DNA of 64,000 bases from positions 4,592,001 to 4,656,000 of the forward strand of contig NC_015675.1 of the NCBI RefSeq assembly GCF_000176035.2. The letters run 5' to 3'. The notes beneath the pieces were generated by a model that made no database searches, had not been told where the DNA came from, and was given only the letters and a program-made list of their open reading frames with translations. A program made the position numbers and the translations under genes. Below, piece after piece: positions 8,810 to 17,111 of this stretch (its first letter is position 1; every line of letters begins with the position of its first letter). The stretch comes from Mesorhizobium opportunistum WSM2075 (GTDB lineage Bacteria; Pseudomonadota; Alphaproteobacteria; Rhizobiales; Rhizobiaceae).

Positions 8810-9421
8810 ATGTCCATCATCACCACGGTCGAGCAGCTCGAGGCGCTCTATGGAATTCCGGGCGAGGCCTCGCTGGTCAAGGAACTCGACCATCTCATCC
8901 CCGAATATGCCGCCTTCATCGAGGCCTCGCCCTTCGTCGCCTTGGCGACCAGCGGACCGGAGGGGCTCGACTGTTCGCCGCGCGGCGATCTCGCCGGCTT
9001 CGTCAGGATCGTCGATCCGCGAACGGTGATGATGCCGGACCGGCGTGGCAACAACCGCGCCGATTCGCTGAAGAACATCATCAGGGATCCGCGTGTCGGG
9101 CTGCTGTTCCTGGTGCCGGGTTCCGGCACCACGCTGCGCATCAACGGTCGGGCCCATATCACCACGGATGCAGCGCTTTGCGCGTCGTTCAGTGTCGACG
9201 GCAAGGCGGCGCGCTCGGTGACCGTCATCGATGTCGATTCGGTCTATTTCCAGTGCGCCCGCGCCATCGTGCGATCGGAACTCTGGAATCCGGCCAGGCA
9301 TGTCGATCCGAAGTCGCTGCCGACGCCCGGACAGATCCTGGAAATCACCAGCCGCAAGAACATCGACGGCGAGGCTTACGACAAGGAATGGCCGGAGCGG
9401 GCGAAGAAGACGATGTGGTAG
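8810..9421 (+). CDS. Pyridoxamine 5'-phosphate oxidase-family FMN-binding protein
   Basis: A 203-aa protein of the split-barrel PNPOx-like group. EASPFVALATSGPEGLDCSPRGD is the usual N-terminal FMN-barrel strand and turn (residues about 42-64), followed by DRRGNNRADSLKNI and GLLFLVPGSGTTLRING. Many such proteins bind FMN, heme or F420 and reduce small molecules; it is not PdxH itself. It follows DUF971 by 74 bp on the same strand. Confidence 0.88.
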   Translation: MSIITTVEQLEALYGIPGEASLVKELDHLIPEYAAFIEASPFVALATSGPEGLDCSPRGDLAGFVRIVDPRTVMMPDRRGNNRADSLKNIIRDPRVGLLFLVPGSGTTLRINGRAHITTDAALCASFSVDGKAARSVTVIDVDSVYFQCARAIVRSELWNPARHVDPKSLPTPGQILEITSRKNIDGEAYDKEWPERAKKTMW

Positions 9422-9438
9422 CCGGTGCACCTTGGGTG

Positions 9439-9891
9439 CTAGGCTTCCTTCAGCACTTCATAGATCTTGCGCATCTGGTCGCCGATCATGTCGCACTGTT
9501 CCGGCGTCGACTGGCTCATCGCCTTTTCGATCAGCGCCATGTGCACTTTCAGCGCCTGCATCAGCAGTGCCTCGCCGGCTTCGGTCAGAGCGAGCCGCAG
9601 GATGCGCCTGTCCTTCTCGTCGGTCTCGCGACGCAGCAGGCCGCGTGCCTCCAGCTGCGGCAGCAGCATGGTGATGTTGGAGCGGCCGACGAGCAGCTTG
9701 CGGGCAAGGTCGTGCTGCGACATGCCGGGGTGGCGGTAGAGGTTCATCAGCACGTCGAGCTGCGCCGGCTTGAGATCGAGCGGCGCGAGCTTTACCGCCA
9801 GCGTGCGCTCCAGCACATGGCAGGCGCGCGCCACCGCGACCCAGTTGCGAAAACGTGGGTTGTCCCAGGGTAGCTCTTGTCTATTGTTCAT
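9439..9891 (-). CDS. MarR-family transcriptional regulator
   Basis: A 150-aa winged-helix regulator. The recognition region is YRHPGMSQHDLARKLLVG with the wing ETDEKDRRILRLALTEAG, both canonical MarR features. It is divergent from an alpha/beta hydrolase gene, and the 47-bp space between them holds two copies of a 14-bp palindrome, one overlapping this gene's own ATG. There is no good Shine-Dalgarno before the ATG and the next upstream in-frame start is closed by a stop, so the mRNA may be nearly leaderless. It probably represses both genes. Confidence 0.93.
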   Translation of the reverse strand: MNNRQELPWDNPRFRNWVAVARACHVLERTLAVKLAPLDLKPAQLDVLMNLYRHPGMSQHDLARKLLVGRSNITMLLPQLEARGLLRRETDEKDRRILRLALTEAGEALLMQALKVHMALIEKAMSQSTPEQCDMIGDQMRKIYEVLKEA

Positions 9892-9919
9892 CTTTGAACT
9901 ATTATGTTCATGCTTGAAC
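9877..9919 (+). promoter_or_regulatory. Hydrolase promoter with two MarR-type operators
   Basis: A -35-like TTGTCT (9877-9882) and a -10 TATTAT (9900-9905) are spaced by 17 bp. The palindromes GTTCATCTTTGAAC (9886-9899) and GTTCATGCTTGAAC (9906-9919), both GTTCA-N4-TGAAC, sit on either side of the -10 with centres 20 bp apart, about two helical turns. Binding there would block RNA polymerase, and the first site covers the marR start codon. Operator function is inferred from position and symmetry. Confidence 0.7.
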
Positions 9920-9938
9920 GTATGGATGGATTCTCACT

Positions 9939-10844
9939 ATGGCATCATTCGGGCTGAAGGTCATCCGAGGTGTGTTTGGTGCGGCCGAACATATCGCGCC
10001 ACGCATCACCGGGCGCGCGGCTTTCGAACTGTTCTGCCGCACGCCGAGCGCCAAGGCGCTGACCGACGGCGAGCGCCGCGCCATCGGCCGCGCCGCCGAG
10101 TTCATGGCCGAAGCGCGCCATCACCGGCTGAAGACCGCGACCGGCTGCGTCATGGTGCACGAATTCCGGCCGGAGCCGGGCAGGACGGCCGCCGGCACGG
10201 TGCTCGTCGTTCATGGCTGGCGTTCGCGCACCGAATATATGCGCGCGTTGATCGAAGGCTATCGCGCGGCCGGCTACAGGGTCGTTTCGCTTGACCTGCC
10301 GGGGCATGGCCAGTCGCGGGGCAGGCACCTGAACATGGTCAACGCCGTTGAAGCGGTGCGCGTTGCCGGCGAATGGTTCGGTCCATTCGCGGCGGCGATC
10401 GGCCATTCCTTCGGCGGCGCCGTCGCGGCCAACGCCATCGCCGGTTCGGTCAAGAACGTCCCGCCACTGGCGGCCGGACGTCTGGTGCTGATCGCGGCGC
10501 CAAGCTCGCTGCCGGCGATCTTCGCCGACTTCAGCCGCATGCTCAATGTCGGGCCGCGCTCACAGGTCGCGATGGCGGACCGTGTCCAACACCTTTCCGG
10601 CCGGCCGCTGCACGAATTCACCGGCGACCGCCAGCTCGCCCAGGCGCCGGTGCCGACGCTTGTCATCCACGCACCTGACGACCGCGAGGTGCCGGCCGAT
10701 CATGCCAGGCGCTATGCCGGTGCCGGGGATCACGTGCGGCTGCATTGGGCCGACGGGCTCGGCCACCGGCGCATTCTCGCCGACAAGGGCGTGGTCGAAC
10801 GCGCCGTCGCCTTCGTGGCCCGCGAGCCGTCGCTGCTGCATTGA
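9939..10844 (+). CDS. Alpha/beta hydrolase
   Basis: A 301-aa hydrolase of the alpha/beta fold. The oxyanion strand is TVLVVHGWRSRTEYM, the nucleophile elbow is IGHSFGGAVA (catalytic Ser in GHSFG), the acid is likely in VIHAPDDREVP and the histidine in DGLGHRRIL. Substrate is unknown; esters, lactones or aromatic ring-cleavage products are typical. It is divergently transcribed from a MarR regulator and is the probable regulated target. No signal peptide is evident, so it acts in the cytosol. Confidence 0.9.
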   Translation: MASFGLKVIRGVFGAAEHIAPRITGRAAFELFCRTPSAKALTDGERRAIGRAAEFMAEARHHRLKTATGCVMVHEFRPEPGRTAAGTVLVVHGWRSRTEYMRALIEGYRAAGYRVVSLDLPGHGQSRGRHLNMVNAVEAVRVAGEWFGPFAAAIGHSFGGAVAANAIAGSVKNVPPLAAGRLVLIAAPSSLPAIFADFSRMLNVGPRSQVAMADRVQHLSGRPLHEFTGDRQLAQAPVPTLVIHAPDDREVPADHARRYAGAGDHVRLHWADGLGHRRILADKGVVERAVAFVAREPSLLH

Positions 10845-10856
10845 GCGACGTCGAGA

Positions 10857-11252
10857 TTATTTCTTCTTGTCGCCGGGCTCGACCGGCAAACCGGCCGCCT
10901 TCCAGGCGGTGTAGCCGCCAAGGATGTGCTTGACCGGCGAAAGTCCCATGTCCTGCGCCGTCTTGGTGGCCAGCGCCGAACGCCAGCCGCCGGCACAGAA
11001 GAAGACGAAGCTCTTTTCCGAGGCAAAGAACGGCTTGTGATAGGGGCTTTCGGGATCGATCCAGAATTCCAGCATGCCACGGGTGACATGCTTGGCGCCG
11101 GGAATCCTGCCGTCGCGTTCGATCTCGCGCGGATCGCGCAGGTCGACGAAGATGGTGCCTTCGTCCTCGAGCAGTCCGGCGGCTTCCTCCGGCGAAACCA
11201 CTTCGATCTCGGCATTCGCCTCATCCAACAGTTCGCGATAACCCTTCTTCAC
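10857..11252 (-). CDS. Rhodanese-domain sulfurtransferase
   Basis: A 131-aa single-domain rhodanese. The sequence FVDLRDPREIERDGRIPGA is the CH2A-type entry, and the active-site loop is CAGGWRS, whose cysteine would carry the persulfide. The frame is open to 11303, but the GTG at 11252 is preferred because GGGAGG sits 7 nt upstream. The C-terminus is HILGGYTAWKAAGLP. It is convergent with the hydrolase gene and lies downstream of the TetR regulator, 64 bp away on the same strand. Confidence 0.9.
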   Translation of the reverse strand: MKKGYRELLDEANAEIEVVSPEEAAGLLEDEGTIFVDLRDPREIERDGRIPGAKHVTRGMLEFWIDPESPYHKPFFASEKSFVFFCAGGWRSALATKTAQDMGLSPVKHILGGYTAWKAAGLPVEPGDKKK

Positions 11253-11316
11253 AGGCTTTCCTCCCGATCGCGCACCTGGCTGCTGTTTGAATTTCCAGCA
11301 CAATGGCTGGCGTTTG

Positions 11317-11931
11317 TCACGTCTTGTCGGCGCCGGCCATCGTCCGCCAGGCGGCCATCGCCCCGGCGACCGTCGCCATCAGCGCGGAGCACGAAGCACC
11401 GTCGCGCGCCTGGATCGACATGCCGTGCTGAACCGTTGCGAAAAAAATCGCGGCGGCGCGACAATCGAACCCCGCCGGCAATTCGCCATCGGTGACCCCA
11501 CGCTCGAGCCGCTCTTGCAGGGCCACCTGGTTCTCAGCGCGGCGGCGGCGCAGATCGGCGCAGATGGCGCTGCTGGTCGAATCCTGATGCAGCGCACCGA
11601 GCGTGATTAGGCAGCCTTGCGGACGATCGGTTTGCGAATAGGCTTTTGCCGTCTGCCGCAGGAAGTTCTCGATCGCCTGGCATGCCGTCGGCGCCTTTTC
11701 CAAGGCGGCCCAGATCTCGGTGCCTTCGGCTTGCGTGTAATATTCGGTCGCTTCGAGGAACAGTGCTTCCTTGCTGCCGAAGGCGGCATAGAGGCTGGGT
11801 GAGTTGATTCCCATCGCCGTGGTCAGTTCGGCAATCGAAGTACCCTCGTAGCCCTTGACCCAAAACAGCTCCATCGCCCGCCGCAGCGCTGCGGTTCGAT
11901 CGAAGGTGCGAGGGCGGCCTCTTTCCGACAT
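11317..11931 (-). CDS. TetR/AcrR-family transcriptional regulator
   Basis: A 204-aa regulator. The N-terminal helix-turn-helix is TSIAELTTAMGINSPSLYAAF followed by GSKEALFLEAT (residues about 30-60). The C-terminal ligand domain contains RPQGCLITLGAL, a pattern of the C-terminal domain common among TetR regulators of oxidoreductases. It is divergent from an SDR gene, with two 7-8-7 palindromic sites in the intergenic space. It most likely represses itself and the SDR gene. Confidence 0.92.
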   Translation of the reverse strand: MSERGRPRTFDRTAALRRAMELFWVKGYEGTSIAELTTAMGINSPSLYAAFGSKEALFLEATEYYTQAEGTEIWAALEKAPTACQAIENFLRQTAKAYSQTDRPQGCLITLGALHQDSTSSAICADLRRRRAENQVALQERLERGVTDGELPAGFDCRAAAIFFATVQHGMSIQARDGASCSALMATVAGAMAAWRTMAGADKT

Positions 11932-11939
11932 GTCGCTCT

Positions 11940-12018
11940 TTCTGTGTTGATCGATACATAAATCTGTTGACGCGGTTGGACAAGGCTGCCAGATATTTAT
12001 GTATCAATCACTACATAA
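11940..12018 (+). promoter_or_regulatory. Paired TetR operators and SDR promoter
   Basis: Site 2 (11997-12018) is a perfect inverted repeat TTATGTA-N8-TACATAA. Site 1 (11940-11961) has the same geometry, TTCTGTG-N8-TACATAA, with the half facing tetR degenerate. A TTGACG -35 candidate (11967-11972) lies between them, so site 2 would cover the transcription start of the SDR gene. The centres are 57 bp apart. Function is inferred from the divergent TetR gene. Confidence 0.65.
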
Positions 12019-12030
12019 ATGGAGAAACCA

Positions 12031-12807
12031 ATGTCTTCCACCAAGTTGAACGACCGCAGGTTGAATGGCCCCAGGTTGCACGGCAAGTCGGCGCTCGTCA
12101 CCGGCGGCAGCCGCGGCATCGGCGCGGCGATCGCACGAAGGCTCGCGGCCGATGGCGCCAGCGTCGCGCTGACCTATGTGCATGGCGAGGAGCAAGCCCG
12201 CTCTGTCGTCGCCGAGATAGAGGCCGAAGGCGGCCGCGCGATCGCCATCAAAGCCGACAACAAGGACGCCGCGGCGATAGACCGGGCGGTCGACGATGCC
12301 GTGGCCGCGTTCGGCCGGCTCGATATCCTGGTCAACAGCGCCGGTATCTGGCGAGCGGCGCCCATCGACACGCTTTCGCTCGCCGATTTCGATGAAACCA
12401 TGTCGGTCAATCTCAGGGCTCCGTTCATCGCCTCGAAGGCGGCTGCGCGACACATGGGCGAGGGCGGCAGGATCATCTCGATCGGCAGCAATCTCGCCGA
12501 ACGCGTCACCGACACCAGCCTTGGAGCATATTCCGCCAGCAAGGCGGCGCTGGTCGGCCTGACCAAGGCGCTGGCGCGCGACCTCGGCCCGCGCGGCATC
12601 ACCGCCAACATCGTCCATCCCGGCTCGACCGATACCGACATGAACCCGGCGGATGGACCGCATGCCGAACATCAGCGCCGGAAGATGGCGACGCCTCGCT
12701 TCGGCAAGGCCGATGACATCGCCGGCATGGTGGCCTGGCTCGCCGGTCCGGAAGGACGTTTCGTCACCGGCGCCGCGCTGACCATCGACGGAGGCGCCAA
12801 CGCCTGA
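12031..12807 (+). CDS. Short-chain dehydrogenase/reductase (SDR) family oxidoreductase
   Basis: A 258-aa classical SDR. The cofactor motif is TGGSRGIG near the N-terminus. NSAGIW is the NNAG-equivalent, and the catalytic Ser and YxxxK occur in SLGAYSASKAA. The C-terminus ends VTGAALTIDGGANA. The ATG at 12031 is chosen over 12019 because GGAGA lies 6 nt upstream. Its reaction is an NAD(P)-linked alcohol/ketone conversion of unknown substrate. Likely controlled by the adjacent TetR protein. Confidence 0.92.
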   Translation: MSSTKLNDRRLNGPRLHGKSALVTGGSRGIGAAIARRLAADGASVALTYVHGEEQARSVVAEIEAEGGRAIAIKADNKDAAAIDRAVDDAVAAFGRLDILVNSAGIWRAAPIDTLSLADFDETMSVNLRAPFIASKAAARHMGEGGRIISIGSNLAERVTDTSLGAYSASKAALVGLTKALARDLGPRGITANIVHPGSTDTDMNPADGPHAEHQRRKMATPRFGKADDIAGMVAWLAGPEGRFVTGAALTIDGGANA

Positions 12808-12824
12808 TTCCAGGGCGTTGCCCG

Positions 12825-12852
12825 GGCTGGAGCGAACACCCTCGCTCCAGCC
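12825..12852 (+). terminator. Hairpin after SDR gene
   Basis: The 11-nt arms GGCTGGAGCGA and TCGCTCCAGCC flank a 6-nt loop, 17 nt past the SDR stop. No T run follows, so it may be a weak terminator or an mRNA-stabilising hairpin. Confidence 0.45.
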
Positions 12853-13014
12853 GTCACGATGTTGTGAAACTGTTCTGCAACAGGCTTTCGGAAATTTATG
12901 AAAGCTTAACGAAATCGGTATGAATCGGTATAGTCGCGCCTTACATCCGCCATGCGGTGAGCGGGACGGTTAACGTGCGGAACGGGAACCGGTTGCGGCC
13001 GGAGCGGGTGATCC

Positions 13015-14901
13015 ATGAAATTCCTCGGTAAAAAAGCAACCGCAGTGTCGCTGATGGCGATTACGGCGACACTTGCTTTCGGCACGCCTCAGGCAGGCGC
13101 TCAAGGGCTCTTCGACATGCTGTTCGGCGGCGGCGTCAAGCACGCGCCAAAAGGCGATTTTCCGCCTCCGCCGCCAAAGAACAAACCCAAGCCTAAAGTC
13201 TCGGCTGGTGGTGGCGGCGTGAAGATCAGCAGTCCCTCCTACTATACGTACAAGGCCGACAGGCTGGTGCGTGTCGACTTCTCGGCATTGGCGGCCGCGC
13301 CGCAGCCGGCGACGCCGCAAGACGCCGCTTTTGTGCCATCGGCCACGGTCGCTGCTTTCCACGAGGCCATTGCAGGGCTTTCCGATTATGAGCTCTACGC
13401 CGAGCCGGACATCGCCAAGGCGCTGATCGCCTACTACTCGGCCAACCCTGATTTCATCTGGGTGGGCGGAACCACCCCGAACAGCCGTGCGCAGGATGCG
13501 GTGCGGGTGCTGGGGGAGGCCGCGAGCTATGGCCTGGCGCCCGCCGACTATACGGTCGAGGTGCCCGCGGCCAGCGCGTCGACGGCCGACGAGGCGGCAC
13601 GGCTGAAGGAACTCGTACGCTTCGAGATGGCGCTGTCGGCGCGTGTGCTGCGCTACGCCCATGACGCCCAAAGCGGCCGGATCGAACCCAATCGCATGAC
13701 CGGCTATTATGATTTCCCGGCCAAGCCGCTCGACCTCGTGGGCGTGCTGAAAACATTGGCGCATACGCAGGAAGTGCGCACCTATCTCGAATCGCGCCAT
13801 CCGCAGAACCCCGAATACCAGGCGTTGCGCGTCGAACTGGAATCCTTGCAGGCGAGCGCCGAAAACGAGATCGTCGTCGATCCCAAGCTGCTGCTGAAGC
13901 CGGGCGACACCAGCCCGGAGCTGCCGAAACTGCTGACGCTGATCGCGCGCAATCTCGATGACGAGATGGGCGGCGCCTATGGCGAGATGCTGTCGCGGCT
14001 GGCGACGAGCGAGGTCTACGTTCCCGAGCTGATACCGCTGATCAAGGCGGTGCAGCAGAAGGAAGGCATGAAGGGGGACGGCGTGATCGGACCGCGGACC
14101 GTCGCCTTGCTGGCCGGGACGTCTAAGGCCGACAGGCTGCTCAAGGTGCAAGTGGCGCTGGAAGAACTGCGCTGGCTGCCTTCCGACCTCGGCAGTCCGC
14201 GCGTTTTCATCAACCAGCCGGCATTCACCGCCAGCTATATCGACGACGGCCAGGAAAAGCTGAAGACGCGCGCCGTGATCGGCCGGACCACCAACCAGAC
14301 CGCTTTCTTCTACGACCAGATCAAGCAGGTCGATTTTCACCCCTATTGGGGCGTGCCGCAGTCGATCATCGTCAATGAAATGCTGCCCCGGCTGCGCAAC
14401 GATCCCGGCTATCTCGACCGTGCCGGCTATGAGGTGACCGATTCGCGCGGCAAGCGCATTCCGTCGTCGGCGGTCAACTGGGGCGGCTATGGCGCCAACA
14501 TCCCCTACAGTGTGCGCCAGCAGCCGAGCGAGGCCAACGCGTTGGGCGAACTGAAGATCCTGTTCCCCAACAAGCATGCGATCTACATGCACGACACGCC
14601 GCAGAAATCGTTCTTCAAGCAGGACATGCGCGCGCTCAGCCATGGCTGCGTGCGGCTGCAGGATCCGCGCGGCATGGCCGCCGCCGTGCTCGACACCTCG
14701 GTCGACTACATCGCCGAGAAGTTGAAGCACGGACATTCGACCCAGGATGTGACGCGCAAGATTCCCGTCTACGTCGCCTATTTCACCGCCTGGCCCGACA
14801 TGTCCGGCAAGGTCGAATATTTCGGCGACGTCTACGATCGCGATTCGCGGCTGAAGCAGGCCATGGACGCGACCGAAGCGGTGCGCTCGCCCTCGAGCTG
14901 A
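13015..14901 (+). CDS. L,D-transpeptidase (YcbB/LdtD-type) with peptidoglycan-binding domain
   Basis: A 628-aa periplasmic enzyme. It has a signal peptide (cut near AGAQG), then a proline/lysine-rich linker (FPPPPPKNKPKPKVS). A YcbB scaffold follows, then a peptidoglycan-binding helix bundle around KAVQQKEGMKGDGVIGPRT. The YkuD catalytic domain has YMHDTP and SHGCVRLQDP, whose cysteine is the nucleophile. Such enzymes form 3-3 crosslinks in peptidoglycan, which are abundant in Rhizobiales. The length agrees with LdtD-type proteins. The gene stands alone after a 207-bp space. Confidence 0.94.
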   Translation: MKFLGKKATAVSLMAITATLAFGTPQAGAQGLFDMLFGGGVKHAPKGDFPPPPPKNKPKPKVSAGGGGVKISSPSYYTYKADRLVRVDFSALAAAPQPATPQDAAFVPSATVAAFHEAIAGLSDYELYAEPDIAKALIAYYSANPDFIWVGGTTPNSRAQDAVRVLGEAASYGLAPADYTVEVPAASASTADEAARLKELVRFEMALSARVLRYAHDAQSGRIEPNRMTGYYDFPAKPLDLVGVLKTLAHTQEVRTYLESRHPQNPEYQALRVELESLQASAENEIVVDPKLLLKPGDTSPELPKLLTLIARNLDDEMGGAYGEMLSRLATSEVYVPELIPLIKAVQQKEGMKGDGVIGPRTVALLAGTSKADRLLKVQVALEELRWLPSDLGSPRVFINQPAFTASYIDDGQEKLKTRAVIGRTTNQTAFFYDQIKQVDFHPYWGVPQSIIVNEMLPRLRNDPGYLDRAGYEVTDSRGKRIPSSAVNWGGYGANIPYSVRQQPSEANALGELKILFPNKHAIYMHDTPQKSFFKQDMRALSHGCVRLQDPRGMAAAVLDTSVDYIAEKLKHGHSTQDVTRKIPVYVAYFTAWPDMSGKVEYFGDVYDRDSRLKQAMDATEAVRSPSS

Positions 14902-14907
14902 TAATAG

Positions 14908-15384
14908 TCAACCTGCCGCCAGGGGCCGCCGGAAGCCGGCCTCGCGGCCGGCGATCAGCCAGTAGACAAGGCCGGCGAACAGGCCGGCGGCGGCGATGAT
15001 GCCGATGTCGGCCCAGCGTTCAGGGTCCATGTCCTCCGTTGTGCCCGGCCATATCAGGAAAAAGCCGCCGGCAGCGGCGGCGGCGCCGAAGAACATGTGC
15101 AGCAGGAAGTTGCGCAGCGAGAAGAACTCGGCAATCAGCGCGAAGATGAGCGTCTGCAGGCCGGTCACCACGATCGTCAGGAAATAGACGAACATGCCGA
15201 GCGGCGGCACCACCAGGACCGCGATCGGGGTGACGCCCATGACGTCGAAATATTCGGGCGCGTCGGGCAGGGAACTGAGCGCGCCGTAAATCGCTGCCAC
15301 GGCGACCAGGCCGACCAGCACGGCGACCAGATAACCGGCAAGCATCATCAGGATGCGCTTCAATATGTGCTTCGCCGTCGCCAT
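14908..15384 (-). CDS. Four-helix integral membrane protein, unknown function
   Basis: A 158-aa protein with four strong hydrophobic segments (ILMMLAGYLVAVLVGLVAVA; VLVVPPLGMFVYFLTIVV; FLLHMFFGAAAAAGGFFLIW; IGIIAAAGLFAGLVYWLIAG). The ATG at 15384 is preferred to 15390 because GGGGA is then 6 nt upstream. I recognise no family motif. It converges on the L,D-transpeptidase gene with 6 bp between stops. Confidence 0.75.
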   Translation of the reverse strand: MATAKHILKRILMMLAGYLVAVLVGLVAVAAIYGALSSLPDAPEYFDVMGVTPIAVLVVPPLGMFVYFLTIVVTGLQTLIFALIAEFFSLRNFLLHMFFGAAAAAGGFFLIWPGTTEDMDPERWADIGIIAAAGLFAGLVYWLIAGREAGFRRPLAAG

Positions 15385-15564
15385 GCCCATTCCCCAATGC
15401 GGCGCCGATGCAGTCAGCCATCAAAGACGAGCCAACGCAAGAGGAGCCGAAAGGCCGTGGCGTAATGGCCACGCGTTGCAGGCTGCTCAGGCGCCGCCGC
15501 ACAAATGCTGCGCCGACAACTGCTGGCGCACGATCAGCCGAACGACAGGTGCTTGCGAGGAGCC

Positions 15565-15822
15565 TTATTTCGGCTCGGCGGTCACCGGGTCATAGGTGAT
15601 TTCGACCTTGGCCTTGTCCGCGGTGTAGTAGGTGACGGTGTAGGCGCCATCATCCCAGTCGACTTCCTTCACATAGCGGAAGCCGTCGCGCTGCTCGACT
15701 TTGGCGAGGATATCCGACAGCTTCTTGGCATTGGGCGGCGGCAGCGGCGTGTCATCCGCGGCAAAGGCCGGCGCGGCGGCAAGAAGAACGGCGACGCTTG
15801 TCGACACGAGAAATCTGGACAT
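15565..15822 (-). CDS. Small secreted PepSY-like protein
   Basis: An 85-aa protein with a signal peptide (MSRFLVSTSVAVLLAAAPAF, cut near AFAAD). The mature 60 residues contain LSDILAKVEQRDGFRYVKEV, DWDDGAYTVTYYTADKAKVE and ITYDPVTAEPK, the fold pattern of a PepSY domain, often a peptidase inhibitor or binding module. AGGGA lies 7 nt before the ATG. The assignment rests on pattern similarity only. Confidence 0.75.
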   Translation of the reverse strand: MSRFLVSTSVAVLLAAAPAFAADDTPLPPPNAKKLSDILAKVEQRDGFRYVKEVDWDDGAYTVTYYTADKAKVEITYDPVTAEPK

Positions 15823-16071
15823 GGTTTTCCCTCAAGGTTCAACAGAGGAAAACTCGCTGGTGGGTTGGTTTGTTCCGTAGCTAGAATGCATGACCATTGC
15901 ATCTGCCCGGTGACCCTACCCGAAGCGAACTGTACCTTTAAGGGTTAACCTCAACCTGTTTCCTTAGATGGCGGAATTTGAACTGCGTTTTCCACTTCCG
16001 ATCTATTTCACCCGCTTGCCAGTTCAGCGTCAATTTGCTTGGTTCTTTTTTGGGTCGTTGAGGGGCGGGAT

Positions 16072-16770
16072 ATGGCTGAAGGTAATCGTAATTTACTCGA
16101 CACTGCGGTGGGGGTGGTTTCCCTTGCCGGCCTGCTTGCAGGCGGCATTTGGTATGCGACGGGCTTGCAAAGCCAATTGGATTCTGCGCAACGGGAAATC
16201 ACCGACTTAAGGGCTAAGCTCGATACGGTGAGTGCGGCCAATGTATCGGCGAAGGGCATCAAAGGAGACAAAGGGGACCTAGGCGATGTTGGGCCAACCG
16301 GGCCCCGTGGGCCGAAAGGGGACCAAGGACCTCAAGGTGACGCGGGGCCTGCCGGCAAAGAAGGTTCAGGAGGCGTAGACGAGTCAAAGCTTAGAGCGCT
16401 TGTTGCTGCTGCTGTTGCCGCTCAGGCAGCAAAATCTCAACCCTCGGTCGTCAACAACGCGCTGGTAGATGCTGCGGGAAAATTCGACACGTCCAAATGC
16501 ATTTTGGATAGTGATGTACGATCCGTGCCGCTTTTGACCGTCAAGGCCGGCATGCAGTTCTGCAAGGCAGATGGAACCCTGCTCACGATCGTCGAAAAGA
16601 TTGCACCCGGCAATGTTATTCTTTTCAGAAACCCCGGCTCTGGCCGTTGGTACGTATACCAAGGAGAGAAAAACGGGTTCAAATGGGACACCGGGCGTCA
16701 ATTTTACATAGAGCGCTTTGCAGAGGACGACGGAGAGCCAATTGCATCGCTACGCTTTCAAAGCAAATAG
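16072..16770 (+). CDS. Membrane-anchored protein with collagen-like Gly-X-Y segment
   Basis: A 232-aa protein with a single N-terminal transmembrane segment (AVGVVSLAGLLAGGIWYATG). It is followed by a coiled-coil-like stretch (SQLDSAQREITDLRAKLDTV). An uninterrupted Gly-X-Y run of about 12 triplets follows (from GIKGDKGDLGDVGPTGPRG to AGPAGKEG), then an alanine-rich helix and a C-terminal domain of about 100 residues with two cysteines (KCILD, FCKADG). The layout suggests a trimeric stalk with a C-terminal head in the periplasm. The start has GGGGCGGG upstream. The gene is visibly lower in GC than its neighbours and lies next to tRNA-Val. Function unknown. Confidence 0.82.
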   Translation: MAEGNRNLLDTAVGVVSLAGLLAGGIWYATGLQSQLDSAQREITDLRAKLDTVSAANVSAKGIKGDKGDLGDVGPTGPRGPKGDQGPQGDAGPAGKEGSGGVDESKLRALVAAAVAAQAAKSQPSVVNNALVDAAGKFDTSKCILDSDVRSVPLLTVKAGMQFCKADGTLLTIVEKIAPGNVILFRNPGSGRWYVYQGEKNGFKWDTGRQFYIERFAEDDGEPIASLRFQSK

Positions 16771-16895
16771 TTCCCAAGCGTCAAGTTCCTCCGGCCAAAA
16801 TTCTAGATGAGGCCGAATGCGAAAATACTGAGCGCCAGTCCCGATCATTCTTGGGATTTTCGGTCCAATTCATCCAACCGCTTCGAAGGGTTAGA

Positions 16896-16970
16896 TGGTG
16901 GGCGATGCAGGGATTGAACCTGCGACCCCACCCGTGTGAAGGGTGTGCTCTCCCGCTGAGCTAATCGCCC
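16896..16970 (-). tRNA. tRNA-Val (CAC)
   Basis: The minus strand folds into a cloverleaf: acceptor GGGCGAT with ATCGCCC, D arm GCTC/GAGC, anticodon stem CACCC/GGGTG with loop TTCACAC (anticodon CAC), and T arm GCAGG/CCTGC with TTCAATC. CCA is encoded. It reads GUG codons. Confidence 0.95.
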
Positions 16971-17111
16971 GCTCGTTGCCCGAAGGCCAAGCGAGCCGCG
17001 ATATAAGGGAGGCAGGCTGGGGAAGTCAAGGCGGTGTCCGGCGTTCTGATACGGATCGGATTTGCCGCCATTCGGAACCTGTCGCCAGCGTGGCGCCGAC
17101 CGCTTTTTTTG

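Noticed and set aside
12970..14736. 588-codon open frame antisense to the L,D-transpeptidase gene
   Set aside because: Its product is Arg/His/Gln-rich with no motif, and the sense strand encodes a complete YkuD enzyme with signal peptide; it is a GC-driven shadow.
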